Source: Desulforamulus reducens MI-1 (GTDB lineage Bacteria; Bacillota; Desulfotomaculia; Desulfotomaculales; Desulfotomaculaceae). Taken from it: 64,000 nt of DNA. The first letter of the stretch is position 1. The number at the start of each line of letters is the position of its first letter. This document shows positions 28,378 to 37,626 of the stretch, one piece after another. The translations under genes were made by a program, and so were the position numbers. Location of the stretch: assembly GCF_000016165.1 (NCBI RefSeq), contig NC_009253.1, positions 434,001-498,000 on the forward strand. The letters are read 5' to 3'. Below the pieces are notes generated by a model. It ran no database searches and was not told the DNA's origin. It saw only the letters and a program-made list of their open reading frames with translations.

Positions 28378-29685
28378 TTAACCCAGCATTTTAACCAGGT
28401 CGGCGTTGGCATCTCCGGAGATCAGTTGCAGGTTGAAGGTCTTCTGCAGAACTTCTACAACTCCAGGTGTCAAGAATTCAGGTGCCTTAGGTCCGATATA
28501 CATGTTCTTAACACCAAGGCTAAACAGGCCTAACAGAATGGCTACTGCCTTTTGCTCGAACCAGGACAATACAATGCTTAAGGGTAGATCATTGACGCCG
28601 CAATTGAAAGCTTCGGCTAGAGCCAGAGCGATCTTTACCGCAGAACCGGAGTTGTTGCACTGACCCAGGTCGAGGAAACGGGGGATACCAGTGCCTTCAA
28701 TGGTGCCAAAGTCGATATCATTGAATCTGAACTTACCGCAGGAAGTGGTCAGAAGGACACAATCCTTTGGAATAGCCAAAGCCAGTTCTCTGAAGTAATC
28801 TCTGCCCTTGGTGGGAGAGTCGCAACCAGCAATTACAAAGAAACGCTTGATCTTACCAGCCTTCACAGCTTCCACAATTTGGGGAGCCAGGGGCAGTACA
28901 TTTAGATGGTGGAAACCAGTGGTCATGGTTTTTGCTTCTGCGGTCAGATCTTGGGCAGGAGCACCGGGTAAGGAAAGAGCCTTTTCAATTACCGGGGTAA
29001 AATCCATGCCTTCAATTTTCTTAACGCCTTCTAAACCGGTAACACCGAAGGAAAACATGCGGTCACCATAGGTGGCATCTTTCCGAATGGGCATTACACA
29101 GTTGGTGGTGGCCAGGATTGCACCGGGGAAAGCTTCGAAGAGCTTCCTTTGATCGTACCAGGCTTTACCCACATTGCCTTTTAAATGACTGAACTTCTTT
29201 AATTCAGGGTAGCCGTGGGCAGGCAGCATTTCAGAGTGGGTGTAGATGTTAATACCTTTACCTTCGGATTGTTGTAACAATTCTTTTAGAGCTAGTAAAT
29301 CGTGACCGGTCACCAGGATGCACTTACCTTCAACTTTATCGGAAGTGACGGTAACAGGGGTGGGAACACCCAGATTATCCAGGTGAGCCTTGTCCAGCAG
29401 GTCCATGACCTTAACAGTGGCAGTACCCACTTTCAGAGCCATATTGATGGTTTCTTCCAGATTAAAGTTAACGTTGGTTAGGGTAGAGTAGAGAGCTTCT
29501 TGGGTAATTGCATCCACTTCAGCATCGGTGTAACCCAGTTCCTTAGCATGGGTAGCGTATGCAGCTACGCCCTTAAGTGCAAAAATAATGGTATCTTGTA
29601 AGCTGGCAATATTTTCGTCCTTGCCACAGACCCCGATTTTTGTACAGCCGCCTTTGGGAGTTTGTTCACACTGGTAGCAAAACAT
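28378..29685 (-). CDS. hcp: Hybrid-cluster protein (hydroxylamine reductase)
   Basis: 435 residues starting MFCYQCEQTPKGGCTKIGVCGKD, the N-terminal four-cysteine Fe-S motif. Hybrid-cluster ligands occur in TGHD, VMPIRKD, AGCDSPTKGR and DLGQCNNSG. Hcp reduces nitric oxide or hydroxylamine in nitrosative stress. It is shorter than the 550-residue class I proteins, fitting the short class III type. The ATG at 29685 has AGGAGG upstream; the frame runs further upstream but would include the promoter. A CRP-type site lies ahead of it. Confidence 0.95.
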   Translation of the reverse strand: MFCYQCEQTPKGGCTKIGVCGKDENIASLQDTIIFALKGVAAYATHAKELGYTDAEVDAITQEALYSTLTNVNFNLEETINMALKVGTATVKVMDLLDKAHLDNLGVPTPVTVTSDKVEGKCILVTGHDLLALKELLQQSEGKGINIYTHSEMLPAHGYPELKKFSHLKGNVGKAWYDQRKLFEAFPGAILATTNCVMPIRKDATYGDRMFSFGVTGLEGVKKIEGMDFTPVIEKALSLPGAPAQDLTAEAKTMTTGFHHLNVLPLAPQIVEAVKAGKIKRFFVIAGCDSPTKGRDYFRELALAIPKDCVLLTTSCGKFRFNDIDFGTIEGTGIPRFLDLGQCNNSGSAVKIALALAEAFNCGVNDLPLSIVLSWFEQKAVAILLGLFSLGVKNMYIGPKAPEFLTPGVVEVLQKTFNLQLISGDANADLVKMLG

Positions 29686-29740
29686 AGTTAAATTCCTCCT
29701 TATATTTATCGGCCTTGGCCGTGTTTTGTTTTCTGATGTA

Positions 29741-29783
29741 ATCATATCGGAAACCAAAGGAGGAAGATGTGACCAGTATCACA
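29741..29783 (-). promoter_or_regulatory. CRP/FNR-type site at -41.5 of the hcp promoter
   Basis: On the minus strand TGTGATACTGGTCACA (29783-29768) is a perfect TGTGA-N6-TCACA palindrome. A TATGAT -10 hexamer lies at 29746-29741, and the centre-to-centre distance of 32 bp puts the site at -41.5, the class II activator position. HcpR-type CRP relatives are known to regulate hcp in related anaerobes. Confidence 0.75.
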
Positions 29784-29862
29784 CTTTTACAAAAAATATA
29801 GAAAGTTAGAAAAAATCGGCACCGTTAAGGAGGGGAATAATTTTTTCGAAAAAAGATATTTC

Positions 29863-29891
29863 TTGACATCATTAACGTTCCTATCTAATAT
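29863..29891 (+). promoter_or_regulatory. Sigma-A promoter upstream of the TauE gene
   Basis: TTGACA-N17-TAATAT, near consensus, 85 bases before the TauE/SafE start codon. Confidence 0.8.
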
Positions 29892-29975
29892 TATCTTAAT
29901 ACTATATGCAACATACATATATAGGGACATGAGCTACCTAGTTAAAAAAAACATTGCAAAGTATGGGGTGATTAT

Positions 29976-30947
29976 ATGCATTTTCCTGTATCAGGCGTTG
30001 ATGTCCTTCCTTTTATTCCTCCGCTGGTTGCCTTTCTGGTTTCATCCCTAACCGCATCGGCCGGAGTTTCAGGTGCATTCCTACTACTGCCCTTTCAAAT
30101 GAGCGTGCTACACTATACCAGCCCCTCCGTAAGTCCAACAAACTTAATTTATAACATAATTGCCATCCCGGGTGGTTTGTATAGGTATATAAAAGAAGGC
30201 CGTATGGCCTGGCCCCTGACATGGGCTGTTGTGGTAGGAACCCTGCCCGGGGTTTTTTTTGGTGCCTGGGTAAGGATTAAGTACTTACCGGACCCCGGAT
30301 CATTTAAATTATTTGTTGGCTTTGTTTTGATGTACTTGGGTTACCGCCTACTGTCAGAAGTTATGGGGTGGAATAAGAAGGTAAAAGAACAGAACAAATT
30401 TATGCAAAAGAAATTTTCTGAACAGATAGCAAAATTAAAAGAAGAAAACAATCATCGTATGGCTGCAGGACTTCCACCGGAGGCAGTGGTAAAAACCAAG
30501 AAGGTATCTTTAAAGAAGATTGAATATGACTTTTGGGGAGAAACCTATTCCTTTGGTACAATGTCAATTTTAGGTTTAGCCTTGGTAGTGGGACTCATCG
30601 GTGGGATCTATGGCATCGGTGGCGGAGCAATTATTTCTCCTTTCTGTGTCGCTGTTTTAGGTTTGCCTGTTTATACCGTTGCCGGTGCAGCCCTAGCGGG
30701 AACTTTTATTACCTCCATTGCAGGGGTTGTTTATTATCATATTCTGGCCACCACACATCTTGCCAGCAACGCTGTGGTAACACCTGACTGGTTATTGGGT
30801 GCACTGTTCGGAGTTGGAGGTCTTTTGGGAACCTACGTTGGTGCACGTATTCAAAAGTTTCTGCCGGATAGATTCATCAAAGGTATTTTATGTCTTTTAG
30901 TTCTTTTCCTAGCTTTTAATTACATTATCCAGTATTTCTGGAAATAA
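29976..30947 (+). CDS. Sulfite exporter TauE/SafE family permease
   Basis: 323 residues with eight or more hydrophobic segments in two repeats. A long charged cytoplasmic loop near residues 130-185 (KKVKEQNKFMQKKFSEQIAK) splits them. TSUP-family motifs VSPTNLIYN and GIYGIGGGAIISPF are present. These carriers export sulfite or related organosulfur anions. ATG at 29976 has GGGGTG upstream. Export of sulfite would fit a sulfur-metabolising host, but substrate is inferred from family only. Confidence 0.9.
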   Translation: MHFPVSGVDVLPFIPPLVAFLVSSLTASAGVSGAFLLLPFQMSVLHYTSPSVSPTNLIYNIIAIPGGLYRYIKEGRMAWPLTWAVVVGTLPGVFFGAWVRIKYLPDPGSFKLFVGFVLMYLGYRLLSEVMGWNKKVKEQNKFMQKKFSEQIAKLKEENNHRMAAGLPPEAVVKTKKVSLKKIEYDFWGETYSFGTMSILGLALVVGLIGGIYGIGGGAIISPFCVAVLGLPVYTVAGAALAGTFITSIAGVVYYHILATTHLASNAVVTPDWLLGALFGVGGLLGTYVGARIQKFLPDRFIKGILCLLVLFLAFNYIIQYFWK

Positions 30948-31030
30948 AATAAGCATGGTATTTACTGACTTGATGACAGATAATATAATTGGGGTAAAAA
31001 TTCTAAGGTTAAGGCTTTGGGGGAGAGAAA

Positions 31031-31354
31031 ATGATTAGAGCCCTTGTCAAGCTTGGCTGCTTACTTGTCATACCAGCCTTAATAGGGTTGGGAAGCCTAT
31101 ATGCTTTGCTTTACAAACTTCTCACTCTAGTGAATCCAGGATCCTTTCATGGTTTGGCCCCCGATAGCCATAACTTAGATTTCCTGTATTATAGTTTAAA
31201 TAATATTACTACCACCGGCTATGGGGACATTTATCCCCTAACGAAAACGGCGAAATTTCTATCTTTAACTGAAATAATTCTGGGTCTAACATTAGTGTTA
31301 GGGGCAGTAATTTTTGAGTATTTCCGCCAAAGAGGATTGGATAAGAGGTTGTAG
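31031..31354 (+). CDS. Small two-helix potassium channel protein
   Basis: 107 residues: one membrane helix, a pore loop with selectivity filter TTTGYGDIYP, and a second helix (EIILGLTLVLGAVIFEYF). It has the KcsA-like minimal fold and no RCK or cyclic-nucleotide domain, so gating is unclear. Four copies would form the pore. SD GGGGGAG precedes the ATG. Confidence 0.9.
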   Translation: MIRALVKLGCLLVIPALIGLGSLYALLYKLLTLVNPGSFHGLAPDSHNLDFLYYSLNNITTTGYGDIYPLTKTAKFLSLTEIILGLTLVLGAVIFEYFRQRGLDKRL

Positions 31355-31366
31355 CACAGGCCATAG

Positions 31367-31398
31367 GGTTCCTTTTCTTTCTGAAAAGGAATCTTTTT
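31367..31398 (+). terminator. Terminator after the channel gene
   Basis: GGTTCCTTTTC pairs with GAAAAGGAATC, followed by TTTTT. Confidence 0.82.
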
Positions 31399-31486
31399 CT
31401 TACTATTAAATTGTTATTGAAAAACTCCACAAAGTACTTCATAATAAATCTGTTTGGGCAAATTGCCATAGGAGGTGTACACAGAG

Positions 31487-32920
31487 ATGAATCAATATGA
31501 TGTAATTGTGATCGGAGCCGGTCCAGCAGGTATTTTTACTTGCTACGAATTAGCATATAAAGCTCCCCATTTGAAAGTGTTGTTAGTGGATAAAGGGAAG
31601 GACATTTACAAGAGGGTGTGTCCAATATTGCAAAAGAAAATTGTTAAATGTCCACCGCCCACTGAGAAGAAAGAATATGCAGGGTGTAGACCTGCCTGCT
31701 CTATTACCAATGGTTTTGGGGGTGCCGGGGCTTATTCCGACGGAAAGTTTAATATTACCACTGAGTTTGGTGGGTGGATGACTGACTATTTAGCACCTTC
31801 TGAGGTACTGGAATTAATTCATTACGTTGATAGTATCAACCTAAGGCATGGCGCTAAATCGGCCCCCACTGATCCCAATACCCCGGCTGTAAAGGATATT
31901 GAAAAGCGGGGCTTGGGTGCTGGTTTAAAGTTGCTGCGGGCTCAGGTACGCCACTTGGGAACCGAGCAGAACCTGGAAATCTTAAAAAATATTTTTGAAT
32001 ATCTGAAAGATCACATTGATATGAAGTATGAAACCGAAGTAGTGGATCTAATCAACGTACAGGAGGATGACAAGGCATCTGTAAAGGGGATTATTACAAA
32101 GGATAATGAAGAATTCTATGCCAATAAGATTGTGGTAGTTCCTGGGCGGGATGGTTCTGAGTGGTTGTCCACGGTATGTAAAAAGATGGGTCTGGAAATG
32201 ATCAGTAACCAGGTAGACGTGGGTGTTCGAGTTGAAACCCTGAACGCCATCATGGAAGAAATTAATGAACACCTGTATGAAGGCAAATTCATTTACCGGA
32301 CCTCCGTTGGTACCACGGTAAGAACTTTTTGTAGTAATCCTGCAGGTTATGTAGTTATTGAGAACCATAGTGGTGTTATGCTGGCCAATGGACATGCCTA
32401 TAAGGATAAGAATCTGGGAAGTAACAACACAAACTTTGCCCTGTTGGTTTCCCATAAATTCTCATATCCTTTTAATAAACCCATTGAATATGCCAAATCT
32501 ATCTCCAGATTGGCTAATGATTTATCCAACGGCAGTGTGCTGGTTCAGCGATATGGTGACCTCAAGAAGGGTTGCAGGTCTACGGATAAACGCATCAAAG
32601 TGGGATTTGTTGAGCCCACCTTAAAAGAAGCTGAGCCTGGAGATCTAAGTCTGGTTTTGCCTTACAATACCATGAAAAGCATCATGGAAATGATTGAGGC
32701 ATTGGATAAAGTGACACCGGGTATTGCATCTGAGCACACACTGCTTTATGGGGTTGAAGCAAAGTTTTACTCCGCCCGCCCTATACTAACTCCGAACTTT
32801 GAAACCCAGATTGCAGGACTGTATGCCGGTGGTGATGGTGCAGGCATTACCCGTGGCTTGGCCCAGGCCGCTGCCTGTGGGGTGTCCATTGCCAGAGATA
32901 TTATTCAGAAACTAAACTAG
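31487..32920 (+). CDS. FAD-dependent oxidoreductase (COG2509-like)
   Basis: 477 residues with an N-terminal dinucleotide-binding motif VIVIGAGPAGIFTCYELA and a C-terminal FAD motif GLYAGGDGAGITRGLAQAAACG. A cysteine-bearing region (RVCPILQKK, CPPPTEKKEYAGCRPACS) and GGAGAYSDGKFN follow the first motif. This is a widespread family of uncharacterised FAD dehydrogenases; the substrate is unknown. ATG at 31487 is chosen since GGAGGTG ends nine bases upstream; the GTG at 31475 lies inside that SD. Confidence 0.88.
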   Translation: MNQYDVIVIGAGPAGIFTCYELAYKAPHLKVLLVDKGKDIYKRVCPILQKKIVKCPPPTEKKEYAGCRPACSITNGFGGAGAYSDGKFNITTEFGGWMTDYLAPSEVLELIHYVDSINLRHGAKSAPTDPNTPAVKDIEKRGLGAGLKLLRAQVRHLGTEQNLEILKNIFEYLKDHIDMKYETEVVDLINVQEDDKASVKGIITKDNEEFYANKIVVVPGRDGSEWLSTVCKKMGLEMISNQVDVGVRVETLNAIMEEINEHLYEGKFIYRTSVGTTVRTFCSNPAGYVVIENHSGVMLANGHAYKDKNLGSNNTNFALLVSHKFSYPFNKPIEYAKSISRLANDLSNGSVLVQRYGDLKKGCRSTDKRIKVGFVEPTLKEAEPGDLSLVLPYNTMKSIMEMIEALDKVTPGIASEHTLLYGVEAKFYSARPILTPNFETQIAGLYAGGDGAGITRGLAQAAACGVSIARDIIQKLN

Positions 32921-32931
32921 TAAAACAACTT

Positions 32932-32966
32932 AGGGTACTTATTCAATGTAAGTACCTTTTTTATTT
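32932..32966 (+). terminator. Terminator after the FAD oxidoreductase
   Basis: GGTACTTA and TAAGTACC pair, followed by a long T run. Confidence 0.82.
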
Positions 32967-33025
32967 TTTAATCTATTTAAAACTGGGAAAGACTAACTAA
33001 TAATATACTGGAGGGAACAAAAAGC

Positions 33026-33616
33026 TTGAGTAAGGATATTCATACAGAGGCCATTGGTTCCTGGTCCAATCAAAGTGAACTAGAAAAAACCATTTCTGCA
33101 GGGCTTAATGGGCCACCGGAACTAAAGAGGGAAGAAAAAAATAGATATCTAGGACAGTTTAAGGAACGGGTTATTAAAATGTTAACCAAAGGACAGGTCT
33201 CTGAACCTGCCATCTATCCGGAAATCTTAGATGCCCTGAAGGACCCGAGGGCGTCGAAGCTGATCATCAATGGTGATATACCTGAAGTTTTTACGTTAAA
33301 ATATCAAAAACTTGCTAGGCAGCAGGGGAAGCATTATTTCTTGGTGCATGACCCCGCATTACAAGGTAAAACAGGTCTTATCGTTGTAAGTAAGGATGCT
33401 GTGGAGGTCACAGATATAAGTGTACCGGACCGCACAGAGCGTTTAGAAGAGTTAGGGATACCACAGGACCTGATTCTTTTAGCGGGAAAAAAGGTTTGCC
33501 AGAAGTGTTATAACAGGATTGTGCAAGCAGCACCTGAGGAAGCAATTAATTATCAGGTTATATCTTGGTGGGAAGGATTAATGGGTGAGCGATGCCCCGC
33601 CAGCAATGCTCACTAA
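33026..33616 (+). CDS. YueI family protein (DUF1694)
   Basis: 196 residues. The stretch ISAGLNGPPELKREEKNRYLGQFKERVIKMLTKGQV is characteristic of the YueI family, found across Firmicutes with no known function. The TTG start has GGAGGG upstream. The C-terminal extension carries a CQKCYNRI motif and a further Cys, possibly a metal site absent from shorter homologues. No operon partner is evident. Confidence 0.85.
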   Translation: MSKDIHTEAIGSWSNQSELEKTISAGLNGPPELKREEKNRYLGQFKERVIKMLTKGQVSEPAIYPEILDALKDPRASKLIINGDIPEVFTLKYQKLARQQGKHYFLVHDPALQGKTGLIVVSKDAVEVTDISVPDRTERLEELGIPQDLILLAGKKVCQKCYNRIVQAAPEEAINYQVISWWEGLMGERCPASNAH

Positions 33617-33765
33617 ACCCCTTCTTAAAGGGGCTAATATATTATAAAATTTAGACAAGTTAAGCTTTGCATACATACTCATACCATGTAAGATAGAGGT
33701 AAAAGGCAAGGGGCTTTATGGAAAGACATGAGTGGCAAAGAGTACTGGAGAGAAACCGCAAATAA

Positions 33766-33797
33766 TAAAATCCCCCGGAAAACCGGGGGATTTGGCT
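33766..33797 (-). terminator. Terminator of uppP
   Basis: AAATCCCCCGG and CCGGGGGATTT pair around AAAA; A and T stretches flank both sides. Reading from the minus strand it closes uppP. Bases 33617-33765 hold no supported gene. Confidence 0.88.
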
Positions 33798-33799
33798 GC

Positions 33800-34585
33800 C
33801 TAGAAATGGCCGGTAAACTGCGCAATTAGGATACCAATACCCAAAATCCAAACATAGACGGAAAATACCTTTAATGAGCCCCGTTGTAGTATGGCCAACA
33901 TCCACTTAACCGCCACGTAACCAGAAAGGGCTGCTGCAAGGGTACCAGCTAAAAGTGGAACAATCCCTATGGATTCTGCTTGCCCTCCGGCCAGTTTAGC
34001 CCCCTGCAGAACCACTGCACCCAGAATGGCCGGGAGGGAGAGCAAGAAGGAAAAACGGGCGGCGGCTTGCTTATTAATCCCTTGGAACAAGGCTCCTGCA
34101 ATGGTTAGACCAGAACGGGAGATGGCAGGCAGGATAGCAGCACCCTGTAAGGTACCCACCATAAGGGCATCTTTAAAAGAGATTTGATCAATGTCCTTGC
34201 TACCTTTTTTCTTCATATTATCTGCAACCCAAAGAATAGCACCGGTTGCTAAAAACTCCCAGCCAACAGTAATTCCTGTTTTGGAAATTTCTTCAAAAAA
34301 ATCCTCAAAGGAAAGACCGATAATAGCAGTGGGTATGGTGCCGGCAATAATCAGCAGACTTAATCTGCTAAAGGGTCTTTTAATCATATAAACAATATCT
34401 TTCCAGAAAACAACTACAACGGCTAACAAAGTACCTAGGTGCAACATGGTATCCAGAAATAAACCGGCCTCTGATAGGCCCATGAGTTTTCTTCCCAATA
34501 ACAAGTGGCCGGTACTGCTAACGGGCAAAAATTCAGTAAATCCCTGAACTGTACCTAAGATTAGTGCTTTTAATATTTCTTCCAT
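33800..34585 (-). CDS. uppP: Undecaprenyl-diphosphatase (BacA/UppP)
   Basis: 261 residues with about eight membrane segments. Catalytic signatures are GFTEFLPVSSTGHLLL near the N-terminus and ILPAISRSGLTIAGAL in the second half. The enzyme recycles undecaprenyl pyrophosphate for cell-wall synthesis and gives bacitracin tolerance. Length is typical. Single gene with its own terminator. Confidence 0.96.
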   Translation of the reverse strand: MEEILKALILGTVQGFTEFLPVSSTGHLLLGRKLMGLSEAGLFLDTMLHLGTLLAVVVVFWKDIVYMIKRPFSRLSLLIIAGTIPTAIIGLSFEDFFEEISKTGITVGWEFLATGAILWVADNMKKKGSKDIDQISFKDALMVGTLQGAAILPAISRSGLTIAGALFQGINKQAAARFSFLLSLPAILGAVVLQGAKLAGGQAESIGIVPLLAGTLAAALSGYVAVKWMLAILQRGSLKVFSVYVWILGIGILIAQFTGHF

Positions 34586-34709
34586 AGGTCACCTCTAAAA
34601 AATAATTTTAAACCAACATGCCTATTATAGCAGACAATTACTAAAAGAACTCAGGCAAAAATTCAACTCAGATATATTTTATATGTATTCCCCAAAAATG
34701 ATTAAAAGC

Positions 34710-34744
34710 AAAAACCCATGGAGAATTTACTTCCACGGGTTTAC
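34710..34744 (-). terminator. Terminator of terC
   Basis: On the minus strand AAACCCGTGG pairs with CCATGGGTTTT (one mismatch), followed by TTTGC; it lies just after the terC stop. Confidence 0.75.
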
Positions 34745-34770
34745 CTTAGTATTATACATTAGGTAAGTAT

Positions 34771-35448
34771 TTAACAAGTTAATGGGTTGTGTTTCTTCTT
34801 TTTCATCTTTCCATACAATAAGACACCACCCGTAACCACCACCATCACTGTATACTTAAGGAGTGGGGCATTGGTAAAGAAACTGGAAATCATAGGTTCA
34901 TGCAGCATCATTTTGGCAGCTGTCAGTGCAATAACCCCAGCTCCCAGATAAATGATTACAGGAAAACGGTCAACCCATTTTAATAAAAGAGTGCTACCCC
35001 AGACCACGATGGGAACACTGATCAGCAATCCAGAGACCACCAGTAAAAAGCTTCCGTGGGCTGTCCCAGCAATGGCCAATACATTATCCAGGCCCATCAC
35101 AGCATCTGCAATGATGATAGTCCGGATAGCCTCCCAGCGATTGTCGCAGGCCCTAATTTGATCGTGAGATTTTTCTTCTGTTAGAAGCTTATAGGCAATC
35201 CACACCAGCAATAGGCCACCAACCAGCATCAAACCGGGAATTTCTAATAGCCAGACAACGGCCAGGGTTGCCAGTATACGGATCATTATGGCCCCGGCGG
35301 TTCCCCAGAGAATGACTTGCCTTTGATGTTCCTTTGGTACATTCCTTGCTGCCATGCCAATCACGATGGCGTTATCACCGGCTAAAACAAGGTCAATCAG
35401 TACAATTACCAGTAAAGCGGATAAAAAGTCTGCAGTTAAAAATTCCAC
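34771..35448 (-). CDS. TerC family membrane protein, probable metal exporter
   Basis: 225 residues with seven hydrophobic segments and the acidic membrane motifs typical of TerC/YkoY proteins: DLVLAGDNAIVIGMAAR and DAVMGLDNVLAIAG. Related YkoY/YceF proteins export manganese or load it onto secreted enzymes. The yybP-ykoY leader upstream strongly supports a Mn2+ role. It starts with GTG behind GGGGGAGA. Confidence 0.93.
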   Translation of the reverse strand: MEFLTADFLSALLVIVLIDLVLAGDNAIVIGMAARNVPKEHQRQVILWGTAGAIMIRILATLAVVWLLEIPGLMLVGGLLLVWIAYKLLTEEKSHDQIRACDNRWEAIRTIIIADAVMGLDNVLAIAGTAHGSFLLVVSGLLISVPIVVWGSTLLLKWVDRFPVIIYLGAGVIALTAAKMMLHEPMISSFFTNAPLLKYTVMVVVTGGVLLYGKMKKKKHNPLTC

Positions 35449-35483
35449 CTTGTCATCTCCCCCTAGTTAAATATTGGTTAAAA

Positions 35484-35523
35484 AAGGAAAAACGATCTTC
35501 CCTGAATAGGCAAAGATCGTTTA
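35484..35523 (-). terminator. Second terminator in the terC leader
   Basis: AAACGATCTT pairs with AAGATCGTTT on the minus strand, followed by TTCCTTTTTT. It lies between the riboswitch terminator and terC, so terC has two terminators in series in front of it. Confidence 0.7.
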
Positions 35524-35529
35524 AATATA

Positions 35530-35562
35530 AAAAAGACCTTTACCTATAAGTAAAGGTCTTGC
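35530..35562 (-). terminator. Riboswitch expression-platform terminator
   Basis: On the minus strand AAGACCTTTAC pairs with GTAAAGGTCTT, followed by a T run. The left arm is part of the conserved aptamer end GCAAGACC, as in other yybP-ykoY leaders. Confidence 0.85.
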
Positions 35563-35650
35563 TAACAACTGTGCGTTGCCAACAAAGCCGGGGCCTTAAC
35601 CCGAAATGACGACTTTGTTGTAAAAGCTACTCCCCTTTAAGAGATTGTTT
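35551..35650 (-). ncRNA. yybP-ykoY manganese riboswitch
   Basis: Minus strand. The hallmark CTTAAAGGGGAGTAGC opens the aptamer, ATTTCGGGTTAAGGCCCCGG follows, and GCAAGACCTTTAC ends it. These match the yybP-ykoY class, which senses Mn2+ and turns on exporters. It lies directly upstream of terC. Confidence 0.92.
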
Positions 35651-35658
35651 CTAATAAA

Positions 35659-35687
35659 ATAGTATAACAAAGCTTCAGAACTGTCAA
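35659..35687 (-). promoter_or_regulatory. Promoter of the terC riboswitch transcript
   Basis: Minus strand TTGACA-N17-TACTAT, just upstream of the aptamer. Confidence 0.7.
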
Positions 35688-35749
35688 TAGTAATACCTTG
35701 ATTTAGAGAAAGGCTTATATTTAGGACTATCCTTTACTGATTATGAAGA

Positions 35750-36439
35750 TTACTTAAAGAAAAGATAGAGAAGCAGCAAAAGAATAGGTTGATGAGTAAG
35801 ATAAATAAAAAGAGAATGTTGTCCCAATAGGATAAGGGGTTTTGCAAAGGACCAATAAAAAAACCGACTCTTTTTATCAGGATACAATAGCTTACCCAGA
35901 GCGATACCATATAAAAATAGGCCCAGGTAGGGAATTAAAGGATAATAATCCACAGAAAAGAAATCCTTTGATATAAAACCCAGAGGGAATAGAAGGTTTG
36001 TGGATGGGGTCAGTAGTGCTGTGAAATACTGTAAACCAATGATAATCGTTCCGAAAACCATTAGGATACCTGGACTCCAACGGTGAAATATGGGATACAA
36101 AAGTATACTGATGGCTAAAAAATGCAAGATGCCAAAAATAATATTAGAACCTGGAACTGCTATCATTGTGATGATGGTTAATAGTATTGCAATGAAAAGG
36201 AGGTTACGGCCCCTTTTCAGGTTACTTTTACTTAACGAGCAACTAACACCGGCCAGGAGAATAAACAAGGTGGCAGAGGCTTTCCCCGTAAGAAAAATAA
36301 AACCTTCTTGATAATGGATAGGTAGATTATAAAATTCATGTAAGTCGTACATTAAATGAAAGAAGACCATCAAAAGAATGGCTACACCACGTAAAAAATC
36401 CAGTTCCCATAGGCGGTTTACAGTTTTCGACATGAGCAT
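35750..36439 (-). CDS. DUF1624 / heparan-alpha-glucosaminide acetyltransferase-like membrane protein
   Basis: 229 residues with about seven hydrophobic segments. The opening LWELDFLRGVAILLMVFFHLMYD is typical of DUF1624, a branch of membrane acyltransferases; the arginine and histidine in that segment are family-conserved. FGILHFLAISILL and LTHQPILLLLLYLFF match further family parts. Function not established; acetyl transfer across the membrane is the family model. Confidence 0.83.
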   Translation of the reverse strand: MLMSKTVNRLWELDFLRGVAILLMVFFHLMYDLHEFYNLPIHYQEGFIFLTGKASATLFILLAGVSCSLSKSNLKRGRNLLFIAILLTIITMIAVPGSNIIFGILHFLAISILLYPIFHRWSPGILMVFGTIIIGLQYFTALLTPSTNLLFPLGFISKDFFSVDYYPLIPYLGLFLYGIALGKLLYPDKKSRFFYWSFAKPLILLGQHSLFIYLTHQPILLLLLYLFFK

Positions 36440-36523
36440 ACTTCACTTTCTTAGCAAACTTGACTGTATTAGGCCCTTAGTATGCACCATGCATGAAAGG
36501 GCACGAAAGTTTCGGCACAAGTC

Positions 36524-37489
36524 TTAAGAAATATTGAGCCCCATACTCCTGATAACACTTAATTCCCGATCAATTTGGTAGCCAGTAGTGGTTAAGAAGT
36601 TTCCAATAATGACAGCATTGATTCCCGCTGGAAAACCTAGTACTCTTAATTCTCCTAGGGATTCTTTTATACCTCCACCAAATCGAAGAGAAATCGTGGG
36701 TAGAATCAATCTAAAGAGACAAATTGTCTTAATAATATCCTGTGAAGACATAATTTGTTGTCCAGCTAGAGGGGTTCCCAAGATAGGATTAAGAACATTA
36801 ATTGGTACTGAATCTACTCCCAAAGCTTTCAACTCATAGGCCAGTTCCAAGCGTTGTAACATGGTTTCGCCAAGGGAGATAATGCCGCCACTACAAATTT
36901 TTAATCCTGCACTTTGGGCAGATTTTATTGTAGCCACACGCTGCTGATAGGTATGAGTGGTACAAATTCTTTTAAAAAAACTTTCTGCACACTCCAAGTT
37001 ATGGTGGTAGGTAGAAACACCCGCCTTCTTGAGTTGTAAAGCCCTTGATGTATCAAGTAATCCTAAGGAAGCGCACAACTGCAAGGAGGTCTTTTCTCGG
37101 AGTACTTGATAAATTTTAATGACCTCATCAAAATCACGATTGCTAAGATTTTTTCCACTGGTGACGAGGGCAAAGCGGTGAATACCCTTTTCCTCAACCC
37201 TTTTGGCGGCTTCCAATATCGCAACAGAATTAAGCAAAGGGTAAGTCTGGCAGCCCGTTGCGTAATAAACCGATTGGGCACAGAATTTACAATCCTCCGA
37301 GCAACTCCCAGATTTAGCATTTACAATTGAGCATAAATCTATTTTCTTATTGGCAAAATTGGCTGTAACCTGGGCTGCCATTGAAAGTATTTGAAGTATA
37401 TCGAGGTTTTCAGCTTTGGAGAGGTATGCTGCTTCCTGGAAAGTAATACCCTCTCCGCTGTGAATTTTCTCCTGGATTTCAGAAAACAT
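36524..37489 (-). CDS. bioB: Biotin synthase
   Basis: Radical SAM enzyme of 321 residues that inserts sulfur into dethiobiotin. The CxxxCxxC cluster motif is in [12 protein letters not shown]. Conserved [12 protein letters not shown] and SCGGI-like ([13 protein letters not shown]) are seen, and the [11 protein letters not shown] block near the active site. No other bio genes lie next to it, so dethiobiotin comes from elsewhere or from uptake. Confidence 0.95.
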
Positions 37490-37590
37490 GGAGGCCCTCC
37501 TTTATTGTCAACCAAACTATTGATTACAAGTTAACAATAACAAACTACCCAAGATTTTACAATAGGTAATTTTCTTACAAAGGTTTAAAT

Positions 37591-37622
37591 AAAAAAGGAG
37601 CAGTTGTTCACTACTCCTTTTA
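37591..37622 (-). terminator. Terminator of the LUD/MFS operon
   Basis: Minus strand AAAAGGAGTAGT pairs with the facing GCTCCTTTT arm and is followed by a T run, directly after the MFS stop codon. Confidence 0.8.
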
Positions 37623-37626
37623 AGTG

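Noticed and set aside
33700-33765. Tiny plus-strand ORF starting MERHEWQRVLERN before the uppP terminator
   Set aside because: Only 13 codons, no recognisable family, and the following terminator is accounted for by uppP.
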